The translations under genes and the position numbers were made by a program. A stretch of DNA of 64,000 bases from Comamonas piscis (GTDB taxonomy: Bacteria > Pseudomonadota > Gammaproteobacteria > Burkholderiales > Burkholderiaceae_C): assembly GCF_014109725.1 (NCBI RefSeq), contig NZ_CP058554.1:4712001-4776000 (forward strand), read 5' to 3'. The first letter of the stretch is position 1. Each line of letters begins with the position of its first letter. Shown here piece after piece: positions 44,801 through 52,918 of this stretch. A model generated the notes under the pieces. That model saw only the letters and a list, made by a program, of their open reading frames with translations, was not told the DNA's origin and did not search any database.

Positions 44801-46636
44801 CTTGCCTGCAGTGTGCGAACGGATGTTGCGCAGCTTCACCATGTTGGCGAAATCCAGCACCGGCTGGGTCACTTCCAGGCGCAGCGGTGGGTTGACCTGG
44901 TTGATGTCCAGCAGGTTGGGCTTGGGGCCGATGAAGGACACCAGGCTCATCACAATCGCTTCACGGATCGGATCGATCGGCGGGTTGGTCACCTGCGCGA
45001 ACATCTGGCGGAAGTAGTTGTACAGCGGCTTGTTCTTGTCCGACAGCACGGCCAGCGGGCTGTCATTGCCCATCGAACCAATGCCCTCTTCGCCATTGGC
45101 GGCCATCGGGCTCATCAGGAACTTGATGTCTTCCTGGGTGTAGCCAAAGGCCTGTTGCAGGTCCAGCAGCTCAGGCGACTTTTGCTCATCGGCAATGGCG
45201 CCAAACTCTTGCGAGGCCTTGGCCTGCTGGTCCACCTGCGATTCGCCGGCCACGGGGGTGACGACATCGTCCAGGCGGATGCGCAGGTCTTCGATCCAGC
45301 GCATATAGGGCTTGGCATTGGTCAGCGAGGACTTGACTTCCTCATCGTCAATCAGACGGCCCTGGTCCAGATCGATCAGGAACATCTTGCCGGGCTGCAG
45401 GCGCCACTTGCGCACAATCTTGTGCTCAGGCACGGGCAGCACGCCGGATTCGGAACCCATGATGACGAAATCATCGTCGGTCACGCAGTAACGCGCGGGG
45501 CGCAGGCCATTGCGGTCCAGGGTGGCGCCAATTTGGCGGCCATCGGTGAACACGATCGACGCCGGGCCATCCCAGGGCTCGATCATCGCGGCATGGTATT
45601 CGTAGAAAGCGCGGCGGCGCGAATCCATCGTGGCGTGCTGCTCCCATGGCTCTGGAATCATCATCATCACGGCCTGGGCCAGCGGGTAGCCCGCCATGGT
45701 CAGCAGTTCCAGGCAGTTGTCGAAGGTGGCCGTGTCGGACTGGTGCGCAAAGCTGATCGGGTAGAGCTTGGGCAGGTCGTTGCCCAGCACGGGCGAGCTC
45801 ATCACGCCTTCGCGGGCGCGCATCCAGTTGTAGTTGCCCTTGACCGTGTTGATTTCACCGTTGTGCGCCACATAGCGGTAAGGGTGGGCCAGCGGCCACT
45901 CGGGGAAGGTGTTGGTCGAGAAGCGCTGGTGCACCAGGCCCAGTGCCGAGACGCAGCGCTCGTCCTCCAGATCACGGAAATAGGTACCCACCTGGTCAGC
46001 CAACAGCAGACCCTTGTAGATGACGGTGCGGCTGCTCATGCTGGGCACGTAGTACTCTTTGCTGTACTTGAGCTGCAGGTTCTGGATGGCTGCGCTTGCC
46101 GTCTTGCGGATCACATACAGCTTGCGCTCCAGCGCATCCTGCACGATCACATCGGCGCCACGGCCAATGAACACTTGGCGGATGATCGGCTCTTTCTCGC
46201 GCACCGTGGGGGACATCGGCATCTCGCGGTTCACCGGCACATCGCGCCAGCCCAGCAGCACCTGGCCTTCGGCCTTGATGGCGCGCTCCAGCTCTTCCTC
46301 GCAGGCCAGACGCGATGCATGTTCCTTGGGGAGGAACACCATCCCCACGCCGTATTCGCCAAATGGCGGCAGCTTGACGCCCTGGGCCGCCATCTCATCG
46401 CGGTACAGCGCATCGGGCAGCTGGATCAGGATCCCCGCGCCATCGCCCATCAGCTTGTCCGCCCCCACCGCACCCCGGTGGTCCAGGTTCTCCAGAATCT
46501 TCAGCGCCTGGGTGACGATGGCATGGCTCTTCTGGCCTTTGATGTGAGCCACAAAACCGACGCCGCAGGCATCGTGTTCCAGAGTCGGGTCATACAGACC
46601 CTGAGCTTGCATCTGCTCGCGTGCGGTAGCCGACAT
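41855..46636 (-). CDS. gltB: Glutamate synthase (NADPH) large subunit
   Basis: GltB, 1,593 residues, makes two glutamates from glutamine and 2-oxoglutarate. N-terminal Ntn-type glutaminase: Cys24 in LEHDACGVGFVAH becomes the nucleophile after removal of a short propeptide. The central and FMN domains follow (GEGGEDPARY, the loop-rich KMAQGAKPGEGGQLPG, ISPPPHHDIYSIEDLAQLI), the 3Fe-4S cluster Cys in CIMMRKCHLNTCPVGVATQ, and the C-terminal beta-helix domain with FGAFLCNGITLYLVGDANDYTGKGLSGG. Length is near the usual ~1,500-1,590. ATG 46636 is preceded by GAAGGA. Confidence 0.97.
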   Translation of the reverse strand: MSATAREQMQAQGLYDPTLEHDACGVGFVAHIKGQKSHAIVTQALKILENLDHRGAVGADKLMGDGAGILIQLPDALYRDEMAAQGVKLPPFGEYGVGMVFLPKEHASRLACEEELERAIKAEGQVLLGWRDVPVNREMPMSPTVREKEPIIRQVFIGRGADVIVQDALERKLYVIRKTASAAIQNLQLKYSKEYYVPSMSSRTVIYKGLLLADQVGTYFRDLEDERCVSALGLVHQRFSTNTFPEWPLAHPYRYVAHNGEINTVKGNYNWMRAREGVMSSPVLGNDLPKLYPISFAHQSDTATFDNCLELLTMAGYPLAQAVMMMIPEPWEQHATMDSRRRAFYEYHAAMIEPWDGPASIVFTDGRQIGATLDRNGLRPARYCVTDDDFVIMGSESGVLPVPEHKIVRKWRLQPGKMFLIDLDQGRLIDDEEVKSSLTNAKPYMRWIEDLRIRLDDVVTPVAGESQVDQQAKASQEFGAIADEQKSPELLDLQQAFGYTQEDIKFLMSPMAANGEEGIGSMGNDSPLAVLSDKNKPLYNYFRQMFAQVTNPPIDPIREAIVMSLVSFIGPKPNLLDINQVNPPLRLEVTQPVLDFANMVKLRNIRSHTAGKFSSAVLDITYPLEWGSEGVEARLASLCAQAVDAIKTGNNILIISDKGVSKDRVAIQALLALSAIHQHLIREGLRTACGLVVETGTAREVHHFGVLAGYGAEAVHPYLALETITSIHEHLPGDLSADKAIYNYIKAIGKGLSKIMSKMGVSTYMSYCGAQLFEAVGINSETIDKYFTGTSSRVQGLGVFEIGEEAIRRHKAAFGNDPVLATMLDTGGEYAWRARGEEHMWSPDAIAKLQHSTRANSFNTYKEYAQLINDQSKRHMTLRGLFEFKLDPAKAIPVEQVESAADIVKRFATGAMSLGSISTEAHVTLAVAMNRIGGKSNTGEGGEDPARYRNELKGIPIKQGESLASIIGKDQIESDYVLQEGDSLRSRIKQVASGRFGVTAEYLASADQIQIKMAQGAKPGEGGQLPGGKVTEYIGKQRYSVPGVGLISPPPHHDIYSIEDLAQLIHDLKNVATHSTISVKLVSEVGVGTIAAGVAKCKADHVVIAGHDGGTGASPWSSIKHAGSPWEIGLAETQQTLVLNGLRNRIRVQADGQMKTGRDVVIGALLGADEFGFATAPLVVEGCIMMRKCHLNTCPVGVATQDPELRKKFSGKPEHVVNFFFFIAEEARQIMAQLGISKFDDLVGRADLLDMKDGITHWKAKGLDFGRLLARADVAADVPLFHTQNQDHGLEKAFDNILIEKSRPAIDKGERVKILETVRNVNRTVGAMLSGAVTKVHAEGLPDDTIHIRVEGTGGQSFGAFLCNGITLYLVGDANDYTGKGLSGGRVVVRPSLDFRGEAHKNIIVGNTVMYGATTGEAFLSGVAGERFAVRLSGATAVVEGTGDHGCEYMTGGTVLVLGKTGRNFAAGMSGGVAYVYDEDGQFASRCNTTMVTMDKVLSQSEQEASIDKGVWHNGQTDEAQLKRLLADHLRWTGSKRARELLDNWDEVRNKFVKVFPTEYKRALGEIYARAEAKSQLAKAKTSAKKSVDAAAK

Positions 46637-46710
46637 GGCGCAATCCTTCAAATAATCTATCGCGGGAAGGTCAATGTAGAGCAGCTGGCAATACCCGAGC
46701 AAGCATTTTA

Positions 46711-46778
46711 TTTAGGGTCAGATACCAATTAATTTCAAATGATTTTTCTCAACAATTAATTAGGGTCATATTTAAAAT
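46711..46778. repeat. Degenerate AGGGTCA/AATTAATT repeats next to RAYT gene
   Basis: Two related motifs flank a ~30-bp core: TTAGGGTCAGATACCAATTA (from 46711) and AATTAATTAGGGTCATATTT (from about 46755). Both are more AT-rich than anything nearby. Sequences of the TTAGGGTCAGACCCCAATTA kind are often found beside REP-associated transposase genes; these copies look decayed. They lie between gltB and the 3' end of the transposase gene. Confidence 0.5.
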
Positions 46779-46814
46779 GGCAAAATTATCGTTGATTTAT
46801 ATGAAATTTTTAAA

Positions 46815-47516
46815 TCATTCGTCGGATGGAAGTGTCAGACGCGGGCGGCCTGCACTCTTTTTGTGCAGCCTACGCACCGTTTTGGACTGCAAGGATTGCA
46901 CAAAGTCCTCACTGCCCATCGCCCAGCCGCCTTGTACGGCATCAGTCAACGCCAAAGACTCGCGCTGCGAGAGGCCATAAGCCAGCATCTGTGCATAGCT
47001 CGCCTCTCGAGCAAAGGGGGTATTGCCCAAGGCCCAGAAAGCCGCCGGATCGCGCAACCACGGCATGGGTTTTGCACCTAAATGGTGCGCGCAGCTGGAC
47101 CAAGGGTAGTCCTCCGCCTTCGCAACCAGGCCTGCGCGCTGCGGGTTGGAATCGATATAGATGATGCATTGCAGCAACGGCTCGGCCGGCTCGAGCACCG
47201 TCGAGCGGTAGCGCCCTTCCCACAAAGTGCCGCTGCGGCCGTGCCGGGCATTGAAATAACGCACATAGGCCCGGCCCAGCGCCTGCATCAGCAACGGCAG
47301 GCCCTGCTCGGTCTGCGGTGTTATCAGCAGGTGAAAGTGGTTGGGCATCAGCACAAAGGCATGCACTGCCACCAGATGGGTCTGCGCCAGCTGGCGCAGC
47401 AAATTGCTGAACTGCTGGAAATCCTCGTCATCGACAAAAACCGTCTGCCGGTTGTTGCCCCGGTGCAGCACATGGTGCGGCATGTCAGGAAGGCTGAGTC
47501 GGGGAAGGCGGGCCAT
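46815..47516 (-). CDS. REP-associated tyrosine transposase (RAYT, Y1-type)
   Basis: A single-strand-DNA HUH/Y1 transposase relative, 233 residues. N-terminal ARLPRLSLPDMPHHVLHRGNN, the metal-binding His-x-His pair at 60-62 in LMPNHFHLLI, and the catalytic Tyr near 87 in AYVRYFNARHGRSGTLWEGRY are intact. Then IIYIDSNPQRAGLV and a C-terminal region rich in basic residues. RAYTs act on REP palindromes and are usually single-copy, not mobile in themselves. ATG 47516 is chosen; ATG 47558 and TTG 47564 are in frame upstream. Confidence 0.9.
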   Translation of the reverse strand: MARLPRLSLPDMPHHVLHRGNNRQTVFVDDEDFQQFSNLLRQLAQTHLVAVHAFVLMPNHFHLLITPQTEQGLPLLMQALGRAYVRYFNARHGRSGTLWEGRYRSTVLEPAEPLLQCIIYIDSNPQRAGLVAKAEDYPWSSCAHHLGAKPMPWLRDPAAFWALGNTPFAREASYAQMLAYGLSQRESLALTDAVQGGWAMGSEDFVQSLQSKTVRRLHKKSAGRPRLTLPSDE

Positions 47517-47647
47517 GGGCGTAATGGGCGAGGACAGCGGGTGGAGAGGCGGCACCATTATCAACGCTTCCCTGACAGCTAGCTTGCACGCCTATTCGTT
47601 ATGATCCAACTGGCTAATAAGACAATAACCTGGGAGATTGAATAACC

Positions 47648-49204
47648 ATGCGCTTATCTTCTTTGATGGTGGCAGGCCTGCTGGCCTTTAGCGCTAGCAG
47701 CTGGGCCGCACGCGATTTCACACCCCAAGCGGGCACCTGGATCGTCAGCAGCGAAATCGATGGCAAGCCCGGCCGTGGCCTGGCCATCGATGTGCAAGGC
47801 AACACCTTTTTCATGCAGGTGTTTGGCTATGAGAAAAATGGCGATGCCACCTTCTATACCGCCACCGGGCAGTTGGACGGCAACAGCATCACCGCCCCGC
47901 TCGTCCGTTACACCGGTGGGCGCAGCTTTGGCAGCGAAGCGCGTGATGGCGTGGAAGACAGCTCGCCCGGTGATGTGACCGTGTCCTTCAGCAATGGTTT
48001 GAAGGGAACGGTGCAGTTTCCGGGCGAAGCACCAGTGGCTATGGAGCGCTTTGCGATTAAGGAGCTGACGCCAAGCCTCAGCAACCCGCTGGCACAGGTG
48101 GGCCTGCGCGGCTTGCATCTGCTTATCTTGGATGAGAATCAGCAGCTCAAGACATACCGGTGGGCCATGCTCCAGCGCAATGCGCAAGATCTTCCAGAAC
48201 TGGTGGAGCGGATAGATGAGAAGGGTGTTGATAGTACAGTGCCCTGCACGCTGGATGCCGAGCAGGGTGAATTCCTGTGCCAGTCCACGGACAGCAACAG
48301 CGACATTGCAAGCCTGCGTTTTCAAATCGTGGGCGGTCAGATTGCAGGCCATGCCACGATGAAAAATGCGCCAGAGCTGCAGCTGCCGCTGATTGGGCAA
48401 AGTGAAACGGCCATGAACCACGTCAATGGCGAGCGGCAGCAGCAAAACTATTGGGAGTATTCGATTCCAGGCGCGTACACCCTAGGCCCACCCCCGACTG
48501 CTACCCACCAGTGGATGCCGGTCAATGGCACCTGGATTGTGCAAGATGAGCTGACCGGCAAGCCAGGACGCGGGCTGGCGCTGGATGTACAAAATTCGAC
48601 GATGGTGCTGCAGGTCTTTAACTATGGCGCCAATGGCCAGCCCACGTTCCATATGGGCAGCGGCAGCTATGGCAGTACCGGGGTGAATACGCTGGCCTCG
48701 CGCGCCGAGTTTGCATTGAGCCAGTACGCCGGCGGGCGCAGCCTGGGCGGTGCCGCTCAATCGGCGCAGATGGTGGCCAATGCAGGTTCGGTACGCATTG
48801 AGCTAGCGCTGAACCGTGAACAGCAAACACCCCATGTGTCGCAGAAGGGCACAGTGGCATTCCCTGGAGAGGAACCCAGGGCTATTGTGCGCATGCGACT
48901 GGATAGCCAGACTTCCCTCGCTGACAAGCTGTTTGGCGAATGGTACTGGCCGATCCAGCGCACCCATCTGGTGTTCAACCAGGAAAGCAACGGCGTAGTG
49001 ATTTCTTCCGATGGCTCGGTGAGCTGCGAGCAAAAGTATCCGGCCCGCCCCGATTTCGTGTCCTGCACCAAGGCCGGCCCACCTCCCAACGAGTTGTCAA
49101 CCAACAACTTTGGATTCTCGCTGCCCCTGCTGAACCAGGGCAGCAACTGGATCCAGATCCGCGACCGTTTCGGCAACCTGCAAGGCCTGGGCAATATCGA
49201 CTAA
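47648..49204 (+). CDS. Secreted protein of unknown function with duplicated domain
   Basis: A 518-residue exported protein. Residues 1-21 form a signal peptide (MRLSSLMVAGLLAFSASSWAA). Two copies of one domain are visible: GTWIVSSEIDGKPGRGLAIDVQ then QVFGYEKNGDATFYTATG near residues 29-75, and GTWIVQDELTGKPGRGLALDVQ then QVFNYGANGQPTFHMGSG near 297-340. Each is followed by YTGGRSFG or YAGGRSLG and later by a TV(Q/A)FPGE motif. A Cys pair lies in the linker and another near the C-terminus. I do not recognise a named family or activity. A Shine-Dalgarno-like GGGAG lies upstream of the ATG. Confidence 0.82.
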   Translation: MRLSSLMVAGLLAFSASSWAARDFTPQAGTWIVSSEIDGKPGRGLAIDVQGNTFFMQVFGYEKNGDATFYTATGQLDGNSITAPLVRYTGGRSFGSEARDGVEDSSPGDVTVSFSNGLKGTVQFPGEAPVAMERFAIKELTPSLSNPLAQVGLRGLHLLILDENQQLKTYRWAMLQRNAQDLPELVERIDEKGVDSTVPCTLDAEQGEFLCQSTDSNSDIASLRFQIVGGQIAGHATMKNAPELQLPLIGQSETAMNHVNGERQQQNYWEYSIPGAYTLGPPPTATHQWMPVNGTWIVQDELTGKPGRGLALDVQNSTMVLQVFNYGANGQPTFHMGSGSYGSTGVNTLASRAEFALSQYAGGRSLGGAAQSAQMVANAGSVRIELALNREQQTPHVSQKGTVAFPGEEPRAIVRMRLDSQTSLADKLFGEWYWPIQRTHLVFNQESNGVVISSDGSVSCEQKYPARPDFVSCTKAGPPPNELSTNNFGFSLPLLNQGSNWIQIRDRFGNLQGLGNID

Positions 49205-49232
49205 GCCTCTTACGGCAGCACCCACAACGACA

Positions 49233-49264
49233 AAAGGCCATCCGCCCCAGGGCAGATGGCCTTT
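49233..49264. terminator. Bidirectional terminator between convergent genes
   Basis: AAAGGCCATC and GATGGCCTTT form a perfect 10-bp stem around a 12-nt loop, with T-rich sequence after it in both directions. It lies 28 bp after the secreted-protein stop and 20 bp from the receptor gene's stop. Confidence 0.78.
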
Positions 49265-49284
49265 CTCTATCTCAGCCTTGCAGC

Positions 49285-51387
49285 TTAGAAGCGATAACGC
49301 GCCACCAGTTGCACCGAGCGCGGTGCGCCCGGCAGGTTCAGGTTGGGCGAGGAGCCGTGGCCGGCCACGATGTAGCGCTTGTCCAGAAGGTTGTTGAGCT
49401 TGAGCTGCAGGTCCACGTTGTTCAGGCGGTAGTAGGCCATGGCATCCAGGGTGACGTAGCCCGGCAGCACAACGGTATTGCCTGGGTTGGCAAAACGCGC
49501 GCCAACATAGTTGATGCCGCCACCGGCGCCAAAGCCATGGCCCAGGGCCTTGGTCACCCAGATATTGGCGCTGTGCTTAGGCGTCAAGGTCGCGCGCTTG
49601 CCTTCTACGGCCTGGCCGGCATCCACCGCTGGCGACGAGGTCATCTCGCTCAGCAGGTAGGCATAGCCCGACCAGATCTGCCAGCCCTGGGACAGGTCAC
49701 CGGCAAAGCTCAGCTCCAGGCCTCGGGTGCGCTGCACGCCCAGTGGCACCAGGGTGTTGCTGAGGGGGTCCACGGCCTTGATATTGGTGCGCTCGATCTC
49801 GAACAGCGCGGCATTGGCGCTGGCCTTACCGTCCAACACATCCCACTTCACACCCACCTCACGGCTGCTGGTTTTCTCCGGCGCCAGCTGGGCATTGTTG
49901 GCCGCCAGCGCAAAGGTCTCGCCCGAGGGCTGGAAGGACTTGCTGAACGACACGTAGTACGACAGCGCATTGCTGGGCTGGTAGACCAGGCCAACGCGCG
50001 GGCTCCAGGCCACATCGGTGCGGCCCAGGTTGGTGCTGCCGGGTGTGTAGTTGTCGGTTTCCTGGCGGAAGCGGTCATAGCGCACGCCGGCCAGCAGCTT
50101 CCATTCCGGGGCCAGGGTCACCATGTCCTGCACATAGGCGCTGGCCACGCTGAAGACGCTGTCGTTGTTGGCCGAAGGTGCAGCGGTCAGCACTGGCGAC
50201 ACAACAGGCAGCACCGGGTTGAACAACGATACCGTGCCGACATTGTTCTGGTTAATGCTCAGCAGCCCCTTGTTTTGCCGGCCCAGCTCCAGCCCGTACA
50301 GCACCTGGTGCTGCATGCCCGCCAGGTCCAGCTTCTGCGTCAGCTCCAGCTGGTTGAAAAAGCCATGCTCGTCACGCTCCAGATGGCCACGATTGAGGGT
50401 CGCCGTCTGCGCTTTCTCGTTGACCGAGCCGACCAGGGTGTTGCTGCGGTCCAGCGTGTAGTCGTAGTAGCGCAGCACATTGCGCAGGCTCAGGCTGTCG
50501 TTGAAGCGGTGGCTCAAGGTGGCCGAGGCCGAGTACACCTCCGAGGTGCTCACATCGGTATCGCGCGCATTGGCCGCACCGTAGTAGGTACGGGGCGACA
50601 CATTGACCGGGCGGCCTTGGAAGGCGGGAATGCCGAAGTCGGTCAGGCGGCTGTCTTTCAGGTAGTCGGCCTGCAGCAGCAACTGCGTGTCCGCGCTGAA
50701 CTTGAACTGCACCGAGCCGGCCAGCGCCTTGCGGTCCAGAAACTGCTGGTCGCGGTAGCTGTCGGCGCGCTCGATGGCGCCGGTCAGGCGGTAGGAGACG
50801 ATGCTGTCCTGCGGCGCACGTGCCAGGTCAAACTCGCCCCGGCGCTGGTTCCAGCTGCCGAGGGTCAGGCCCACTTCGCTACGGTCAATGCCGGGCTTCT
50901 TGGTGATGCGGTTGATCAAACCCCCCGACGAGCCCCGGCCATACAGCACCGATGCCGGGCCCTTGAGCACTTCGACCTGCTCGACATTGGACAGGTCGCG
51001 GAAGTACAGCGCGTCATCGCGCACGCCATCGACAAACTGGTCGGCGATCGCCGAGAAGCCCCGGATCGTCACCTGGTCGCGCTGGCCATCGCCATGCGAC
51101 AGGCCAATGCCGGGCACGGCCTTCAGCACGTCCTGCATCGACTGCACCGCCTGGTCTCGCATCAGCTGCTGGGGCACCACGTTCACGGTTTGAGGAATAT
51201 CGCGCAAAGGCGCTTCGATCTTAGTGGCGCTTTTGGCCGTGGGCGCTGCATAGCCCACGTCCGCTGCGGTATCGGCCTGCACGCGTACTTCCTGCAAGGT
51301 TGTCTCAGCCGGCGCTTGCTGCGCCGCTGCATAGCCCGCGCACAGCAGCGCCACTGCTGCCACCACGGGTTGGGTTTTGAAAGCCAT
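49285..51387 (-). CDS. TonB-dependent siderophore receptor
   Basis: An outer-membrane beta-barrel of about 700 residues. Signal peptide MAFKTQPVVAAVALLCAGYAAAQ; plug domain with APLRDIPQTVNVVPQQLMRDQ, the DVLKAVPGI and IRGF motifs, VEVLKGPASVLYGRGSSGGLINRITKKP; barrel strands end in the C-terminal Phe of VARYRF. The plug motifs are those of siderophore receptors of the FhuE/Fiu type; the ligand is unknown. ATG 51387 is preceded by AAAAGGA. A Fur-like site lies 110 bp upstream. No N-terminal signalling domain is present. Confidence 0.93.
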   Translation of the reverse strand: MAFKTQPVVAAVALLCAGYAAAQQAPAETTLQEVRVQADTAADVGYAAPTAKSATKIEAPLRDIPQTVNVVPQQLMRDQAVQSMQDVLKAVPGIGLSHGDGQRDQVTIRGFSAIADQFVDGVRDDALYFRDLSNVEQVEVLKGPASVLYGRGSSGGLINRITKKPGIDRSEVGLTLGSWNQRRGEFDLARAPQDSIVSYRLTGAIERADSYRDQQFLDRKALAGSVQFKFSADTQLLLQADYLKDSRLTDFGIPAFQGRPVNVSPRTYYGAANARDTDVSTSEVYSASATLSHRFNDSLSLRNVLRYYDYTLDRSNTLVGSVNEKAQTATLNRGHLERDEHGFFNQLELTQKLDLAGMQHQVLYGLELGRQNKGLLSINQNNVGTVSLFNPVLPVVSPVLTAAPSANNDSVFSVASAYVQDMVTLAPEWKLLAGVRYDRFRQETDNYTPGSTNLGRTDVAWSPRVGLVYQPSNALSYYVSFSKSFQPSGETFALAANNAQLAPEKTSSREVGVKWDVLDGKASANAALFEIERTNIKAVDPLSNTLVPLGVQRTRGLELSFAGDLSQGWQIWSGYAYLLSEMTSSPAVDAGQAVEGKRATLTPKHSANIWVTKALGHGFGAGGGINYVGARFANPGNTVVLPGYVTLDAMAYYRLNNVDLQLKLNNLLDKRYIVAGHGSSPNLNLPGAPRSVQLVARYRF

Positions 51388-51796
51388 TCCTGTTCCTTTT
51401 ATCGCTTTGGTATGTATTCGGTTTGGCTGTACCGCAGGGGGGAGTCCGCAGGTGGGTTGGCTACGACCGGGAAAAAGCTCGCACATCTTAAAGAACAAAA
51501 TAGTTCTCATTTACATATCTTTAAGAAAGCGATACAAGGAGGCGACAAAGCCACAGAAGGCGGTTTCTGAAGGCTTGTTCAGCTTGTCTTAAGAAAAGCC
51601 TGAATCGCAGCGCCTGTGCAGGCTGCGCCCCATCGCAGTCCAGCAAGGCATGGCGATAGGCGGTGGAATCCCAGCCACAGGCAAGGGCTACCGGGGCACG
51701 GCATGGCATGCCCAGCCCTGCGCACTTGGCGCATGGAAGCCATGAAGAGGAAATAAGGACCGAGCCAGGCGCGCAGCTGCGCCCAGCGCCCGGCGA
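51388..51796. other. Intergenic region between receptor and IclR regulator genes
   Basis: About 410 bp without a convincing gene. The part nearest the receptor gene (51480-51550) is AT-rich and holds the Fur-like site. The remainder, up to the IclR stop, is GC-rich; open frames there overlap the regulator or run antisense and show no family character. Confidence 0.45.
51496..51514. promoter_or_regulatory. Candidate Fur box before the siderophore receptor gene
   Basis: On the minus strand GTAAATGAGAACTATTTTG matches the 19-bp Fur consensus GATAATGATAATCATTATC at 12 positions by my count. It lies in an AT-rich stretch about 110 bp before the receptor ATG, where the promoter is expected. Confidence 0.45.
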
Positions 51797-52618
51797 TCAG
51801 CGTGGTGTCAGCTTGCTGCCGATCGCCCGCCCCGCCTGGTAGCCCATCAGGCCCGAGACACGCCCAGCCGCCTGCAGCAACTGGGGCAGCAGCTCGCCCT
51901 GCATGACGTCCGGCGTGGTGCGGTTGGCCTGGCCGCTGATGTTCATCGCCGCAACGACCTGGCCGCTGGCATTGCGGATGGGGGCTGCTATGGAGGTGAG
52001 GCCCTCTTCCAGCTCCTGGTTCAGCATGCACCAGCCCTGGGCGCGTACCTGGGCCAGCTCAGTCAGCAGCTGCGCATCGTCCTGCAGTGTGAAGCGGGTG
52101 AACAAAGTGCGGTCGCGGCTATCGAGCAATGCCTGCAACTCCTGCGGGGGAAGCTCGGCCAGCAGTACCCGGCCCAGCGAGGTCCAAAAGCTCGGCAAAC
52201 GCGAGCCGATGCCCAGGTTGGTGCTCATGATCTTGTGGGTGTGTACCCGCAAAACATAGACAACATCCTGGCCATCCAGTACCGCGATCGAGCAGGACTC
52301 GTGCGTCTGCTCCACCAGCGCATCCATCACCGGCTGGGCCAGGTTCCAGACCGGCATCGACGACAAATAGGCAAAGCCCAGATCCAGTATGCGCGGCGTG
52401 AGCGCAAACAAGCGGCCCTCCACACGCACATATCCCAAGGTCTGCAAGGTCAGCAAAATGCGCCGCGCGCCCGCTCGCGTCATCCCCGTGGCCTCGGCCA
52501 CTTCCGTCAAGGTCTGGCGGGGCGCTGCCGCGCCAAAGCTGCGGATGACCTCCAGCCCGCGCGCAAAGGACTGCACATAGCTGTCGCTGGGGCGGAGGGT
52601 CGGGTCTTCTTCTTTCAT
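51797..52618 (-). CDS. IclR-family regulator of the beta-ketoadipate cluster (PcaR/PcaU-like)
   Basis: A 273-residue IclR protein. N-terminal winged helix: SYVQSFARGLEVIRSFG, then LTEVAEATGMTRAGARRILLTLQTLGYV. The effector domain has CSIAVLDGQDVVYVLRV, GSRLPSFWTSLGRVLLA, GWCMLNQELEEGLTSIAAPIR. SFARGLEVI and the LNQELEEGL stretch are characteristic of the PcaR/PcaU/PobR/CatR branch, which respond to beta-ketoadipate, protocatechuate or related acids. It is divergent from pcaI with a GTTC-N7-GAAC palindrome between them. ATG 52618 is preferred over the longer frame. Confidence 0.9.
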   Translation of the reverse strand: MKEEDPTLRPSDSYVQSFARGLEVIRSFGAAAPRQTLTEVAEATGMTRAGARRILLTLQTLGYVRVEGRLFALTPRILDLGFAYLSSMPVWNLAQPVMDALVEQTHESCSIAVLDGQDVVYVLRVHTHKIMSTNLGIGSRLPSFWTSLGRVLLAELPPQELQALLDSRDRTLFTRFTLQDDAQLLTELAQVRAQGWCMLNQELEEGLTSIAAPIRNASGQVVAAMNISGQANRTTPDVMQGELLPQLLQAAGRVSGLMGYQAGRAIGSKLTPR

Positions 52619-52918
52619 AGGCCGCAATCTTGGTCGTTGGCGTGGAGCGGGTCCCTGGCAATACAAAAGCAAATCGCAGGGACATCGGGTAGCGGATTAT
52701 CGGGCAGTCTATAATTCTTTTAGCGAACTAATGTTCTATATACGAACATTTTTACTAAGAGCCTCACCAAGGGCCGCTGATTCCTCTGATGTAGCGCCAG
52801 CCTGCGAGTCGGCACTGCATTTGTCGCACGCGGTACAGGCACTGCTCCAGCGCAGCGCGACCATGCCGCAGCGGGATCAGCAGCCTGTTGCGACCCGTGT
52901 TCAGAACCAGGAGACAAG
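52619..52918. other. Divergent regulatory region between the IclR gene and pcaI
   Basis: Three hundred bases with the PcaR-like palindrome at 52731-52749 and an extra GAAC half-site at 52725. The DNA between 52700 and 52760 is AT-rich and should hold both promoters. The 170-bp pcaI leader that follows is GC-rich with no strong hairpin seen. Confidence 0.55.
52731..52749. promoter_or_regulatory. PcaR/PcaU-like operator
   Basis: ATGTTCTATATACGAACAT is an inverted repeat of ATGTTC with a 7-bp centre. Its core GTTC-N7-GAAC has the size and half-sites of the 15-bp motifs described for PcaR, PcaU and PobR. It lies 112 bp before the IclR ATG and 169 bp before pcaI. Confidence 0.65.

Noticed and set aside
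41849..46732. Plus-strand open frame of 1,627 codons
   Set aside because: It is the antisense of gltB, which is certain from its motifs. High GC third positions keep the opposite strand open.
48940..51570. Plus-strand open frame of 876 codons
   Set aside because: Antisense to the siderophore receptor and overlapping the end of the secreted-protein gene; no domains visible.
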